A stretch of 64,000 nt of DNA from Promethearchaeota archaeon (GCA_013375475.1 JABXKD010000002.1:1-64000); one strand, 5' to 3'. Numbered from the stretch's first letter, positions 39,484 through 50,655 are shown. Program-made: numbers and translations. The notes: generated by a model from the sequence alone, not told the origin.

Positions 39484-39545
39484 ATTAATTTGATTTCTGT
39501 ATCAATTAATAATAAAATAAAGGTAAAATTTCGTAAAAATGATGG

Positions 39546-40760
39546 TTAGGAATACATCCGTGATTGAATAGCCTTATCTTTCATTTTATTCATTACTTTA
39601 TTGACAGCTTTGATAAAATCATCTTTAACTATTTGCTCCGCATCTTTTCTTATTGCAAACATTCCAGCTTCAGTACATATGGCTTTAATATCTGCTCCAG
39701 TAGCACCCTCAGTTAACTCAACTAGTTTTTTAAAATTAACATCTCCTTCAATGGTTAAAGATTTGCTGTGGATTTTAAAGATCGATAATCTTGCTTCTTC
39801 ATCAGGGATTGGAAAGTCTATCATTCTGTCAAACCTACCAGGCCTTAGCAAAGCAGGATCTAAAATATCAATTCGATTAGTCGCACCAATTATTTTTACG
39901 TCTCCCCTTTGTTCAAATCCATCTAATTCGCTTAATAATTGCATTAAAGTCCTTTGAACTTCTCTATCTCCTGATGTTGCGATTTTTAATCTTTGAGACC
40001 CAATTGCGTCTAATTCATCAATAAATAAGATAGTAGGGGCTTTTTGTTTTGCCAAATTGAATATTTCTCGCACTAATCGAGCACCTTCTCCTATAAACTT
40101 TTGAACCAACTCTGAACCGATTATTCTTATAAATGTAGCTTCGGTTTCATGCGCAACTGCTTTCGCTACTAGCGTTTTACCCGTACCTGGAGGGCCATAA
40201 AGTAAAACACCTTTAGGAGGATCAATTCCAATTTTTTTAAACAACTCTGGTTTTAACAAAGGTAGTTCCACAGTTTCTCTCACCTCTAGTATTTGGTCAT
40301 TTAATCCGCCTACATCCTCGTAAGAGATATCTGGAATTCCATCTATGACTTCCATTCCTTTAACAAATGGATCTAATTTAGTTGGTAGAATTTCCATTAT
40401 TGCAAAAGTTCTTTGATTTAGAGCGACTCGCATTCCTGGAGTCAAGTTTTCATTCTTGACTTTTCTGCTGGGGTTAACAACAAAACTAGGTCCAGTGGAG
40501 CTTTTTACTATAACTTTTCCCGTATCTTCTAGCATATCAATTACAGTTGCCGAAACTAATGGAGGTTCTCTTAATCTATCGATTTCATTTCTTAAACTGT
40601 TTAATTCTTGCTCTAATCTTAAACGTTCAGCATCTAGTAGCTGCTTTTCTGTTTCTAGATTTCTTAGTCTTTTTTCTAAATGCCTTGTATAAGTGATTAA
40701 ATATTCTTCATCTTTAGTTTCTTCCTGTTTCTTCCTTTCTTTTCCTTTAATCGTAGTCAA
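39546..40760 (-). CDS. pan: proteasome-activating nucleotidase (AAA ATPase)
   Basis: Coiled-coil N-terminus, OB region, [37 protein letters not shown]-terminus MYS rather than the expected LYR/HLYG-type HbYX. Confidence 0.93.
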   Translation of the reverse strand: MTTIKGKERKKQEETKDEEYLITYTRHLEKRLRNLETEKQLLDAERLRLEQELNSLRNEIDRLREPPLVSATVIDMLEDTGKVIVKSSTGPSFVVNPSRKVKNENLTPGMRVALNQRTFAIMEILPTKLDPFVKGMEVIDGIPDISYEDVGGLNDQILEVRETVELPLLKPELFKKIGIDPPKGVLLYGPPGTGKTLVAKAVAHETEATFIRIIGSELVQKFIGEGARLVREIFNLAKQKAPTILFIDELDAIGSQRLKIATSGDREVQRTLMQLLSELDGFEQRGDVKIIGATNRIDILDPALLRPGRFDRMIDFPIPDEEARLSIFKIHSKSLTIEGDVNFKKLVELTEGATGADIKAICTEAGMFAIRKDAEQIVKDDFIKAVNKVMNKMKDKAIQSRMYS

Positions 40761-41002
40761 GTATTAAATTCCCCAACTTTTACTTATTTCAATATTAAGA
40801 TACTAAATTAATTTAATAATAACAATTTATTCATTTAAACTTAAGGTAATACGCTAATATCAGAAAGCAGTGTAGTTTTAAAAAATTTTTGGATTATATT
40901 TTATAACGAGTTGTAGCTAAAAACCAAAAATTATAAGAGTTCTATATCCCGATCTTATTCATAGTGCTTTTCCTTTGAAAATTTTGAGTGTAATGTTATT
41001 TT

Positions 41003-41539
41003 ATGTCGAAAAAATTAACAGATGAATATGAGAAGGAATGTCCCATATGTGGTGGAAAAATATGGGGGAGAGGAGAAAAAGTCTTAATAGAAGGGGCAAA
41101 AATCGTTGTTTGTCAAAGTTGTGCCCAATTTGGAGTTAAAATCAAATTAAAGACTAAAATTGCACCTAGTAACAAAGGATTATATCCTAAACCTAAATCG
41201 TCCGTGACAAAAGTAGTCCGGCCTAGAGAAATCGAAGAGAGCGTAGAAATTGTCAGTGATTATGTCACAAAAATAAGAAAAGCTCGTAATTCTCGCGGAC
41301 TGAACCAAGATCAATTTGCTCAAAAACTAAACGAAAAACCTTCACTTTTAAGAAGAATTGAAGCTGGGAAAGTTGAGCCTACAATAAAGTTAGCGAAAAA
41401 AATAGAAGATGTCTACAATATTAAACTTCTTAAACAAGTCGACGAAATTGAACCAACTGCTAAACAAAGTCAGTATATGAAAAAAGCTAACGGTTCTTCT
41501 TTAGGTGATATCGCCTATGTTAAAAAGAAAAAGAAATAA
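41003..41539 (+). CDS. mbf1: MBF1-type HTH transcription factor
   Basis: N-terminal CPICGGKIWG...CQSCAQFG zinc ribbon; HTH_3 'IRKARNSRGLNQDQFAQKLNEKPSLLRRIEAGKVEPTIKLAKKIE'. Confidence 0.9.
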   Translation: MSKKLTDEYEKECPICGGKIWGRGEKVLIEGAKIVVCQSCAQFGVKIKLKTKIAPSNKGLYPKPKSSVTKVVRPREIEESVEIVSDYVTKIRKARNSRGLNQDQFAQKLNEKPSLLRRIEAGKVEPTIKLAKKIEDVYNIKLLKQVDEIEPTAKQSQYMKKANGSSLGDIAYVKKKKK

Positions 41540-41653
41540 ACACTAATAGAATTAAGAGATTTGCAAAAATATTACGTCAGATCGTAGTAACCCATAAAAT
41601 TAGACACTAAATTTTTTTTAGAACGAATCTCTTAGCCGAAATATGAGATGTAA

Positions 41654-42244
41654 TTAAACTATTGTATCTATAGATAAATCTATATTTTCGATTAGAACTA
41701 TTTTTTCCATTAGAAAATGAATTAAATCCTTATTTTCTTGAGCCTCTAATGGACCTCCACAATCAGGGCATCTGAAATTTAATTCAAACCCTCTATCAAA
41801 ATTGAATTGGTTATTTGAATCTTTACAATCTTTACAAACAAAGAAGTAGTTATTTTCCTCGAATTTTAATCTATCTCTTAGCTTATTCTCCATTACTCTC
41901 CTTTTTTCTAGTAAAATTTCTTCAAACAAGTCAAATTCATGCCACCAATAATATATAAACCAGCCTGTAGATTTATCACGAATTCTTCTAAATTGAGCTA
42001 ATTTTCCACTATATAACTTATATAAAGTCTTTCGTACGGTATTTAATTTTAAGAATTCTCCATCATTTTCTTCAAAACTTATGTCCGGGTTTTCGCCTTT
42101 AAAGCGGTCTTTAATATTTTCAGTAATACCCTCATCAGTTATATCATCTTCTTCTGAATTCAATAATTCATTTCCAACTTCTATAGCTATATCGCCACCT
42201 AATATATATAAAAAAGACTTTAATAGAGGGTTTAATTCCTTCAT
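41654..42244 (-). CDS. tfe: transcription factor E (TFE alpha)
   Basis: Winged helix 'NTVRKTLYKLYSGKLAQFRRIRDKSTGWFIYYWWHEF' and zinc ribbon 'FVCKDCKDSNNQFNFDRGFELNFRCPDCGGPLE'. Confidence 0.9.
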   Translation of the reverse strand: MKELNPLLKSFLYILGGDIAIEVGNELLNSEEDDITDEGITENIKDRFKGENPDISFEENDGEFLKLNTVRKTLYKLYSGKLAQFRRIRDKSTGWFIYYWWHEFDLFEEILLEKRRVMENKLRDRLKFEENNYFFVCKDCKDSNNQFNFDRGFELNFRCPDCGGPLEAQENKDLIHFLMEKIVLIENIDLSIDTIV

Positions 42245-42346
42245 AATCCTTGATCTTCTTATTCTCTTCTATTCGTTGTCCAAGTAAAACATTCATTAAA
42301 ATTAAATTTTTTGAATTTCAATTTATTAGAATTTGTGTGCTTAATA

Positions 42347-43129
42347 TTAAACTACAATTGAGTATTGCTTTTCTATTAATTCACCGTTAATGTCAATTGA
42401 TCGAAACATTTTTCCTTTTCGTATAGCCATGATTCTTAATAAACGAGAATCCTTAATATTTGTAGGAATCTCAATCTCTTTTATTTTATAATTATTAAAT
42501 ACGGTAAAGGTCTTCCAATTTGCAGGGATATCAGATATAAAATCAGGAATAGTTAAATCTAGCACCATCTTTAGATTAGCATCTGTATTACTAAGTACAC
42601 CAGTACAAAATTGAATTCTTTTGCTCACATCGTCGTCTTCAACTTTTTTTTTGGATGGTTGTGGTATGTTTTTTTTGGTCGTAACCTTACAATTGGGATT
42701 AATCACGAAAGACAACAGCAGATAGCTGTTTTCTCTAAATAATTCTAGGGCTTGAAGTAACAGGCTTTTATTGATTTGGTCCACTATTTCAGCTTTGTAA
42801 TTTTGCGTTTTACCTGTAGATTTTTTCAAATCCCAGTTTAAACCTAGATTTGATATCGTATCTTTTAAATCTCTTCCAGTAATCAATTTTCCTTTAATTT
42901 CAATATCAGCTTGAGCATTTGATAAGGATTTCACAACAAGCTCTAAGATTAAATCTTCGTATTCATGAGTTCCTTTAAGTGTTATTTTTCCACTTGTTTT
43001 AGTAATTTTTAAAGCAGGACCGATAAAATCTCCTTTAGAATATCTGTAGAAATGTCTATGGATTCTCATGTGTTCTTTAGCAGGATCGTCTAATTTTGGC
43101 GTTTCGATTAACTTAGTTATAAAATGCAT
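42347..43129 (-). CDS. conserved-looking hypothetical protein
   Basis: 260-aa ORF, no family recognised. Confidence 0.5.
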   Translation of the reverse strand: MHFITKLIETPKLDDPAKEHMRIHRHFYRYSKGDFIGPALKITKTSGKITLKGTHEYEDLILELVVKSLSNAQADIEIKGKLITGRDLKDTISNLGLNWDLKKSTGKTQNYKAEIVDQINKSLLLQALELFRENSYLLLSFVINPNCKVTTKKNIPQPSKKKVEDDDVSKRIQFCTGVLSNTDANLKMVLDLTIPDFISDIPANWKTFTVFNNYKIKEIEIPTNIKDSRLLRIMAIRKGKMFRSIDINGELIEKQYSIVV

Positions 43130-43223
43130 TTTAACTCGTAATATTATTTCTCTAATAATATAAATCTAAATAATGATATTATAAATAGAACATAACTTTA
43201 AATTTTAATTTAAGCAATAAATT

Positions 43224-44111
43224 GTGAACAAAATTAAAACAAAAGATAGTATAATTTCAAAGATCATCGCCTACTTAGAGGATAGTTTTAAAGAGAGCAT
43301 CATTAGTGTGTTCGGTATAGGAAGCTGTTTCGATATAACACTTCCATCTGATTGGAAAATCACTGATATTGATGTAATTGTTATAGTTAACTCCTTCGAT
43401 AAAATCCCTAAACTCGAATGGACAGAAGTTCGACACGAAACTAAAAATGTCGATAATTTTAATGTTTGGTTAGGATATAATACATTACAAGGATTAAAAG
43501 AAAAGGAGCTGTTTATCCACCAATCATTTGCTAATTATGAGTGGAGTATTTTAGACTTGAAATTTCAAGAAAACTCCCAACTCCTATATGGTAAAGACAT
43601 AAGAAATCAGCTTCCTAAGATTTCTGAACTTAAGTATGATTTCGACGATATTTTCGTGAGAAGCCTTTACCATCTAGATAAAAGCCTAAAAGAAAGTAAA
43701 TCTCCCCAAAAAATTTTAGATTCCATGAGAGAATTTACTAAGGCTGTGTTCAAATTCGGATTCTATTTTTGTAAATATTTCGATAAAAGCTATTATTTAA
43801 CTTCTGTTCTTAATATATCAAATCATATAGAATATTTACATATTGAAGATAAAATAAAAAAAAATATACTGCATTTTATGAGGGAATCTATAAATTTTAG
43901 GAGAACTAATAAGTTTTCTATTGAATTTAAGATTCTAATAAAAAACTTTATCTTTTTTATTTTTTCTTTACTTAGAAACGGATATCTTCATAGAAAATTA
44001 GAATTTCAAGAATTCGTTAATTTTCTTGAAAAAAAGTTCAATGGTTTACCATACCTCATAAAATACCTAAAAACCGCAAAAAAGATCTACGATTCTTCAA
44101 AATTTCTATGA
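43224..44111 (+). CDS. nucleotidyltransferase-fold protein
   Basis: 'SVFGIGSCFDITLPSDWKITDIDVIVIV' GS...DxD-type motif with helical C-terminus; likely TTG/GTG start. Confidence 0.55.
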   Translation: MNKIKTKDSIISKIIAYLEDSFKESIISVFGIGSCFDITLPSDWKITDIDVIVIVNSFDKIPKLEWTEVRHETKNVDNFNVWLGYNTLQGLKEKELFIHQSFANYEWSILDLKFQENSQLLYGKDIRNQLPKISELKYDFDDIFVRSLYHLDKSLKESKSPQKILDSMREFTKAVFKFGFYFCKYFDKSYYLTSVLNISNHIEYLHIEDKIKKNILHFMRESINFRRTNKFSIEFKILIKNFIFFIFSLLRNGYLHRKLEFQEFVNFLEKKFNGLPYLIKYLKTAKKIYDSSKFL

Positions 44112-44221
44112 AAATTATTAACAATTTTATCCCATGGCGACATATATGAAATCAGATTAATAAAGTTAAAAAAAAATAAAAGATAAGATATTACTTAAAC
44201 CATAAAAACAAGTTACGATTA

Positions 44222-44452
44222 TTGATGTTATTTTTATATCTGCAGATCGATGATTTTCAAGTTCCCTCAATAACTATTTGGGTCTTAGCGTGGATTTTTC
44301 TTTTCATAGGATTCTTTTCTTTGGCTATTTTAATCGTTTATACGAGATATGGAAGAGAATTATCAATAAAACTCTCGATTATATCAATTAGCATTGCTGC
44401 AATTTTATTAGGGTTTGCGTTTCACTTCTTCCTTATTACATTTGGGATTTAA
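44222..44452 (+). CDS. small membrane protein
   Basis: 76-aa ORF with 2 hydrophobic helices. Confidence 0.35.
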   Translation: MMLFLYLQIDDFQVPSITIWVLAWIFLFIGFFSLAILIVYTRYGRELSIKLSIISISIAAILLGFAFHFFLITFGI

Positions 44453-44656
44453 TAAAACTCGTAAAAAATTTTACTCAAACTATGGGTAAAATCGGATTTC
44501 ATTTTCTCCTCTCTTATATTATTGACACTTTTTACCGTTCTCCTAATTTCCAATAAATTCAATAAAAAATATGAAAAATATTTATAAAAGAGGGAGAATA
44601 TGTCTTTCTTAATTTAAATATAAACTTACTTAATATATCTAACTGGAGCAATAAAA

Positions 44657-45076
44657 ATGTTATTTCAACTAGACCCTACTATAGAGTTTATTCTATGGTT
44701 AATTTTAGCAACTGTACTTGTCGCATTGATACTATACATTGCGGTTTTACTTATAGCATCGAAAACTAAAGCTTCTGATAAAAAGTTTGTTATCATCATC
44801 TTAGCCCTGATCTTTGTTTTGATATTACCAATAATCTTGGGCGCCGTGAATTCAGTGCTCTCAGTCGTCGGTGACCTTGTTGCTTTTAGTGGTTCAAACC
44901 ACTTAACTCAGTTAACACCAATCATAGGATTTCTATTAATTTTAGTATTAGCCAAATTTTTCATCAGTATTCCGTGGGATCAGGCAGTATGGATAGCCTT
45001 ATTGACCCTATTTTTCCTGTTCCTTCTCTATACTATGATACCAGAGTTGTATAACTTCTTGGGATTTGGAATTTAA
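44657..45076 (+). CDS. small membrane protein (about 4 TM)
   Basis: 139-aa ORF with multiple hydrophobic helices. Confidence 0.5.
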   Translation: MLFQLDPTIEFILWLILATVLVALILYIAVLLIASKTKASDKKFVIIILALIFVLILPIILGAVNSVLSVVGDLVAFSGSNHLTQLTPIIGFLLILVLAKFFISIPWDQAVWIALLTLFFLFLLYTMIPELYNFLGFGI

Positions 45077-45161
45077 AATTTCTTTTTTTTTTTACTTCAC
45101 AAATGTAATCTAAGCTCGTTTTTTTAACCAATAAAAAAGAACGTAAAAAAGAGAAATTAAC

Positions 45162-48100
45162 TTATATTTTTTCTTTTAATTTAAGTCTCGGAGCTAATCC
45201 AAGAGACATCATTTCTTGCAATAAAAGTTTAAAGGCATAAGAACATACTACTTTAGATATCACAGTGCTTTCTCCACATACAGGGCAGTATCTCTTATCT
45301 CTGTTGCGATCGTACACAGCTAAAAGCCCACATTTTTCACAAACTAAAATCACTGTTCGATCAGACTCATCGAGTAGTCTCTCCTTTAATAATAGTGCCG
45401 ATCCATGGCCAACTAAGCAATCTCTTTCCATCTCACCAAAACGTAATCCCCCTTCTCTTGCTCTACCTTCTGTAGGTTGTCTCGTTAAGATTTGAACGGG
45501 TCCTCTCGCTCGAGCATGAAGCTTATCTGCAACGAGATGATGTAATTTTTGATAATAAATAGGTGCGCAATAAATCCCGGCTTCGTATTTTTTACCGGTA
45601 ATACCGTTATACATAACCTCTCTGCCATTAAATTCAAAGCCTGCTTCTACTAATTGCTCTTGAAGTTTCGTGATATCTTTCCACTCGAACGCCGTAGCGT
45701 CGCCCAACTTCCCCGTTGTGCAAGCGATTTTACCGCTAATGCCCTCAAATAATTGTCCTAAAGTCATTCTCGATGGCATAGCATGAGGATTTACGATAAT
45801 ATCTGGAACTACTCCATTTGAAGTGAAGGGCATGTCTTCTGCGGGTTGGACGAGACCAAGTACTCCCTTCTGACCATGCCTGGAAGAAAATTTATCTCCC
45901 AACTCTGGAATTCGTAAATCTCTAACTTTAATCTTAACTAATTTATTTCCATCCACAGTCTCAGATATGATTACTGTGTCCACAATCCCTTTTTCATTGT
46001 GACGCATATTTTTTGAGGTTTCCCGTCTATTTGGTTGCATCAATTCAAATTCTTCGTAAGATTTAATAAATCGTGGGGGAGATGTACGACCAATAAGAAC
46101 ATCACCGCCGTTAACAGCCGTTTCGGGTTCGATAATTCCATCTTCTTCAGAAAGTAACCTATAAGATTCAGCAGATTTGAATCCTCTTACTCCTCTCTCT
46201 GGAATCTCGAATTTGTCTAATTCTCCTCCTGGATATTTCCTCTCTTCAGCATCGTAAGTTCTAAAGAAGTGAGAACGTGCTAATCCGCGTTCTATTGACG
46301 CTTTGTTTATAATAATCGCATCTTCAATATTATATCCTTCATAACTCATCATTCCTACTATGAAATTTTGACCCGCTGGCCGACGATTAATACCAATGAT
46401 TTCCATTGGGCTTGTTTTCACTAAAGCTTGTTGAGGGTAATGAAGGGTATGACCGCGGGTATCGAGTCTTAAATGCATGTTTGCAGCAAACAGACCTAGT
46501 GCTTGCTTTACCATTCCTGCTTCGTAAGTATTTCTTGGAGACTGATTATGCTCAGGAAATGGAATAATGGAAGCGCAAATGCCAAGAATTGCTGCCGGTG
46601 AAATTTCTAAATGAGTATGTTCAGGGGTAATTTCTTCTTCGAACATCGCAATAAATGCGTTTTCTTCTTCTTCAGCGTCTAAATACTCTATAACACCTTT
46701 CTGAATCAAATCAGACCAAGTATACTTACCTTGCTTTAATTTCTCTATATCCTCATTTGTGGTAAGAATTTGGCTATTTTTTATTATAAATAGTGGTCTA
46801 GTTGCTCTTCCAGCATCGCAATTTATCTGAATTTCTCTTGAATCGTGATAATAACCAATATTAACGTGCTGACCAATCTCACCCTTCCGCCTTTTCTCTC
46901 GAAGTTGATTCGTGAAAGGATTGTATTTTTGATGAATGCCAACTAATTTACCATTAAGAAATATGTTTACTTTTTCCCCCTTTATGTTTTTCACTTCGTT
47001 AATAGGAATTACTCCGAGATCGATTAAAATATTCTCGATAACTCTCTCGTCTGTACCTACTGAGATAATAGAAGCCAATCCTAAATTTTTAACTAAACCA
47101 CAATTTGGTCCTTCTGGGGTTTCTGCAGGACAGATCTTCCCCCACTGGGTAGGATGTAAATCTCTTGCTTCAAAATGAGGTTGACTTCTACTTAATGGAG
47201 ATATAACTCTTCTTAAATGACTTAATGTTGCCACATGGTTAGTTCTGTTTAATAATTGACTAACTCCTGCTTTTCCACCAACCCAATTACCCGTTGCTAA
47301 AGCGTGCCTTATTCTTTCAGTTATTACATCTGCTCTCACAGCAGTTTTAATATTAGGTGCTCTTCCTCGAACGGCGGTACGTTCTAACTGATATTTTATG
47401 TCTTTTACAAGATTTAAAAACGCTACTCTGAAAAGTGATGTAAATAATTCACCAGCTAATTTCAATCTTTTGTTAGCGTAATGATCCTTATCATCTGGCT
47501 CACGAAACCCTAAAGCAAGTTCCATAACCTTCTGAGCCATTTGTCCTAAATAATAAGCTTTTTTAATGCGGTCTTCCTCCGCATTTCCAACATGAGGTAA
47601 TAGGTATCGATCTAAAACTTGAAGCGCTCTTCTAATACGATAGTCTTTTGTTTGTCCTATTGCTACTCTTTTTCCTATATAGTCTAAAGAGTTTTGTTGA
47701 GATTTCTCAGGATCTTTTAAAACTTGGATTTCAGAAGCAACATCTATGACGGGGATTAATTCTTTTTGAATATCATCATTTTCGGAGATGGCTTCAAAGA
47801 TTTCTCTATCAGAGTGTAATCCCAAGGCACGCATCAAGATTGCTAATGGTATTTTACCAGGAACTGAAGGAAAAGAAACTCTTAGGTTTCCATCTTTTTT
47901 TCTTTCTATTGTTACTGGTGCTCGAAAACCACTTCTTGTTGAAAACACTTTTGCTTGGTGCGTTGCACTGGAACTTCGGCTAGCTTCTTCAGCTAGAATT
48001 CTATTAGGTGCTAAATCTTCTTGCGTTACTAGTACCCGTTCTGTTCCATTAATAATAAAATATCCACCAGGATCGAGTGGGTCTTCCCCTCTATTAATTA

Positions 48101-48533
48101 ATTCTTGTTCAGATAAACTTTCCAAAGGACAACGGCAACTTTTTAGCATAATTGGTATTTTACCAATATAGATGTCAAGGATTTCTTCCTCCTCTTCCCT
48201 TTGAGTTCGTTCATCAATAGTTATAGGGGTCATTTCTAAGGTAATATCGGCTGCGTAGCTTAACTCCCTTATCCTAGCTTCAATAGGTGTAATTTCCATT
48301 GTAGCACCATCTGCTTCTCTAACTTTTGGAACCCCAACTTTAATTTTACCAAAATTGATTTTAAATCCGGGAATATCCGGTATTACTTCATTCGATTCAT
48401 CAACTATGCTTTGCATCTCTTCTTCTATAAAATTATTATAAGAATCGAGATGTTGGCGTACTAAACCTTTTTCGTCAAATAAGCTTTTTAACACAACCCA
48501 TTTACTACTATTAGATAATTTTTCAGAACTCAA
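45162..48533 (-). CDS. rpoB: DNA-directed RNA polymerase subunit B (unsplit)
   Basis: GGYFIINGTERVLVTQEDLAPN; HPTQWGKICPAETPEGPNCGLVKNLG; GDKFSSRHGQKGVLGL; HKLHARARGPVQILTRQPTEGRAREGGLRFGEMERDCLVGHGSA-type C-terminus. Confidence 0.98.
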   Translation of the reverse strand: MSSEKLSNSSKWVVLKSLFDEKGLVRQHLDSYNNFIEEEMQSIVDESNEVIPDIPGFKINFGKIKVGVPKVREADGATMEITPIEARIRELSYAADITLEMTPITIDERTQREEEEEILDIYIGKIPIMLKSCRCPLESLSEQELINRGEDPLDPGGYFIINGTERVLVTQEDLAPNRILAEEASRSSSATHQAKVFSTRSGFRAPVTIERKKDGNLRVSFPSVPGKIPLAILMRALGLHSDREIFEAISENDDIQKELIPVIDVASEIQVLKDPEKSQQNSLDYIGKRVAIGQTKDYRIRRALQVLDRYLLPHVGNAEEDRIKKAYYLGQMAQKVMELALGFREPDDKDHYANKRLKLAGELFTSLFRVAFLNLVKDIKYQLERTAVRGRAPNIKTAVRADVITERIRHALATGNWVGGKAGVSQLLNRTNHVATLSHLRRVISPLSRSQPHFEARDLHPTQWGKICPAETPEGPNCGLVKNLGLASIISVGTDERVIENILIDLGVIPINEVKNIKGEKVNIFLNGKLVGIHQKYNPFTNQLREKRRKGEIGQHVNIGYYHDSREIQINCDAGRATRPLFIIKNSQILTTNEDIEKLKQGKYTWSDLIQKGVIEYLDAEEEENAFIAMFEEEITPEHTHLEISPAAILGICASIIPFPEHNQSPRNTYEAGMVKQALGLFAANMHLRLDTRGHTLHYPQQALVKTSPMEIIGINRRPAGQNFIVGMMSYEGYNIEDAIIINKASIERGLARSHFFRTYDAEERKYPGGELDKFEIPERGVRGFKSAESYRLLSEEDGIIEPETAVNGGDVLIGRTSPPRFIKSYEEFELMQPNRRETSKNMRHNEKGIVDTVIISETVDGNKLVKIKVRDLRIPELGDKFSSRHGQKGVLGLVQPAEDMPFTSNGVVPDIIVNPHAMPSRMTLGQLFEGISGKIACTTGKLGDATAFEWKDITKLQEQLVEAGFEFNGREVMYNGITGKKYEAGIYCAPIYYQKLHHLVADKLHARARGPVQILTRQPTEGRAREGGLRFGEMERDCLVGHGSALLLKERLLDESDRTVILVCEKCGLLAVYDRNRDKRYCPVCGESTVISKVVCSYAFKLLLQEMMSLGLAPRLKLKEKI

Positions 48534-48578
48534 TTTTAATTAACCTATTGGAATATTATTTTTAATAAAAGAGATTTA

Positions 48579-48836
48579 CTAAACTTTTTCTTTTTTGATA
48601 TAGCGATAATAATCTATATTTTTTACAGTCGTATGGGATTCCCGAACAATTTTTACAATATCTCCCTCTTTTGCACCAATTGCTATCGACACCGGGTCCT
48701 TTTCATCCATTTGAGGTAAGTCAGAAATATTTATCTGATATTTCTCTAATAAATTTTGTGATTCTTCTTTTGTCAGAAGGTAATGTTTAGGGACTAGTTC
48801 ATGAAGTAGCACATCTATTTTCCTTTTCTTAGTCAA
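48579..48836 (-). CDS. rpoH: DNA-directed RNA polymerase subunit H (Rpb5-like)
   Basis: HELVPKHYLLTKEESQNLLEKYQINISDLPQMDEKDPVSIAIGAKEGDIVKIVRESHT. Confidence 0.93.
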   Translation of the reverse strand: MTKKRKIDVLLHELVPKHYLLTKEESQNLLEKYQINISDLPQMDEKDPVSIAIGAKEGDIVKIVRESHTTVKNIDYYRYIKKEKV

Positions 48837-48973
48837 AAAAAAATCCTCTTTCCTCGCTAATTATTGCATGAAATATTCGATTTCTAAAAAAATTTACCCT
48901 TTTTACTCATAATCTCTTTTATTATTCTAGTTGGAAAATTGATAATAAATACAATTCTAACACTTGAGAAAAT

Positions 48974-49612
48974 CTAGAATGATGTCAAACAGAAAATCCA
49001 GTATCCAGATCTCTTAAAAGTTACCTCAATTATTTCAAACAACTCTGAAAGATGCTTTTTCAAATAGATATGTATATATTCTGCTCCCATTTTTTTTTTT
49101 ATAACGAATTGAAATAAACCCTTGGAGTTTAAATATCTAGGTATGTCCTCACACAAAGTGAGAAATTCTCGTCTACCACTACGTAAGGGGGGATTCATAT
49201 ATATCCCATCAAATTTAACGCTCTTAGCTTCAAAGGGTTTAAAATAACTTCCCTCCAAAACTATAACTTTGCCTGATCTCTCTGACAAATTATATTTAAT
49301 GTTTTCCCTAACACACCAGAGCGCTCTTTTATTAATATCGGTTAAATATATGGTACTTTGGGGCGTTAAATATGCTAGTACAATCCCAATCGGGCCATAT
49401 CCGCATCCCAGATCAAGTAATACGCACTTTTCTTCTGGAATTTTCATGTGTTCTATAAAAACTTTAGTTCCCAAATCTAGTTTTTTGAACGAGAATACTC
49501 CTGTAATCGTTTTAAAGAGATATAAGTGGTGTTTCAGACTTTCTGAAACGGAATGTACTTTAACTCTTACATCAGGAAATTGTGTTGAGTAGTGTTGATT
49601 CTTTTTATCCAT
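48974..49612 (-). CDS. class I SAM-dependent methyltransferase (RsmC/MTS-like)
   Basis: CVLLDLGCGYGPIGIVLAYLTPQSTIYLTDINKRALWCVRENI...FDGIYMNPPLRSGRREF. Confidence 0.85.
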   Translation of the reverse strand: MDKKNQHYSTQFPDVRVKVHSVSESLKHHLYLFKTITGVFSFKKLDLGTKVFIEHMKIPEEKCVLLDLGCGYGPIGIVLAYLTPQSTIYLTDINKRALWCVRENIKYNLSERSGKVIVLEGSYFKPFEAKSVKFDGIYMNPPLRSGRREFLTLCEDIPRYLNSKGLFQFVIKKKMGAEYIHIYLKKHLSELFEIIEVTFKRSGYWIFCLTSF

Positions 49613-49629
49613 ATCTACTGAGCTGATTC

Positions 49630-50655
49630 TTAATTATTTTTGATTTCATTCCATCTTGGATATACTCCCCGTTCCATAAACACCTTATTTGTTTTTGCTA
49701 CAATACCCGACTTCGCTTTGTAAATCTTCATTGCATCCAAACTTGCTACGCCAAATCCAATTAATTCTTTCTTGAGAGACATATATACAATCTGTAGTTC
49801 TGGTTTAATTCTTGCATCAATATAACAAACTCCAGCAGCAGCTAAATCAGCACCATGGCATAATGCATCAACGGCAGTGTCTCTCACATAAATTTTTGGC
49901 AAATGGGAAACAATCTTTTCCATAGGTGAGATAATTTTTCTTAAATAGAACTCTTCACCCTCATCCTTGTATAAAGAATATGAGTCTTTTAGATTTTGAA
50001 GGCTTATTAAACTCTCATCTTCTTTAAAATGCCCAACTCTAGTTCTCCTTAGTTCCAACATATGGGCTCCAGAACATAAGGCTTCTCCTATGTCAAAACA
50101 TAACTTTCGAATGTAGGTTCCTGCTTCGCACCCAACTTTAAATAACACATGATTGCTATTAACTTCAAGCACGCTCGCATAATATACTTCCCTTATTCTT
50201 AATTTTCTTACTACTGACGATTTTATGGGAGGAGTCTGATAAATTTTGCCTGTAAATATCTTAAATACTTTCTCTATTTTTTTTGGCATCACAGGTTCGT
50301 GCAAATACATAACTCCAACATATTCTTTACCTGCATTTAATAATGCTGACAAAACCCGAGTAGCTTTGCCAAGAGCGCAAGGCAAGATTCCTGTTACTTT
50401 TGGATCTAATGTTCCTCCGTGCCCAGCGTTATCAATATCTAAAATTTTACGCGCCCATGAGACTACTTCGTGACTCGTTGGACCACTAGGTTTGTCTAAG
50501 TTTATAACTCCATACTTTAATAGATCTTTAATATCTCTATTATTAGGATCGCATCCATAACTTACATTTGCTGTATCTTGAGACTTCACTAACAATTGCT
50601 CTGATTCGTCAGAGGGTAATTTAAATTCTAAATCGGGCATGAAACTTAACTTCAA
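49630..50655 (-). CDS. cbf5: tRNA/rRNA pseudouridine synthase Cbf5 (TruB family, PUA domain)
   Basis: GVINLDKPSGPTSHEVVSWARKILDIDNAGHGGTLDPKVTGILPCALGKATRV; EAGTYIRKLCFDIG; RRTRVGHF. Confidence 0.95.
   Translation of the reverse strand: MKLSFMPDLEFKLPSDESEQLLVKSQDTANVSYGCDPNNRDIKDLLKYGVINLDKPSGPTSHEVVSWARKILDIDNAGHGGTLDPKVTGILPCALGKATRVLSALLNAGKEYVGVMYLHEPVMPKKIEKVFKIFTGKIYQTPPIKSSVVRKLRIREVYYASVLEVNSNHVLFKVGCEAGTYIRKLCFDIGEALCSGAHMLELRRTRVGHFKEDESLISLQNLKDSYSLYKDEGEEFYLRKIISPMEKIVSHLPKIYVRDTAVDALCHGADLAAAGVCYIDARIKPELQIVYMSLKKELIGFGVASLDAMKIYKAKSGIVAKTNKVFMERGVYPRWNEIKNN

Noticed and set aside
45680-45700. ORB-like match CTTTCCACTCGAA inside rpoB
   Set aside because: Encodes conserved rpoB residues and stands alone; most likely chance, recorded because it weakens the ORB finding upstream of cdc6.
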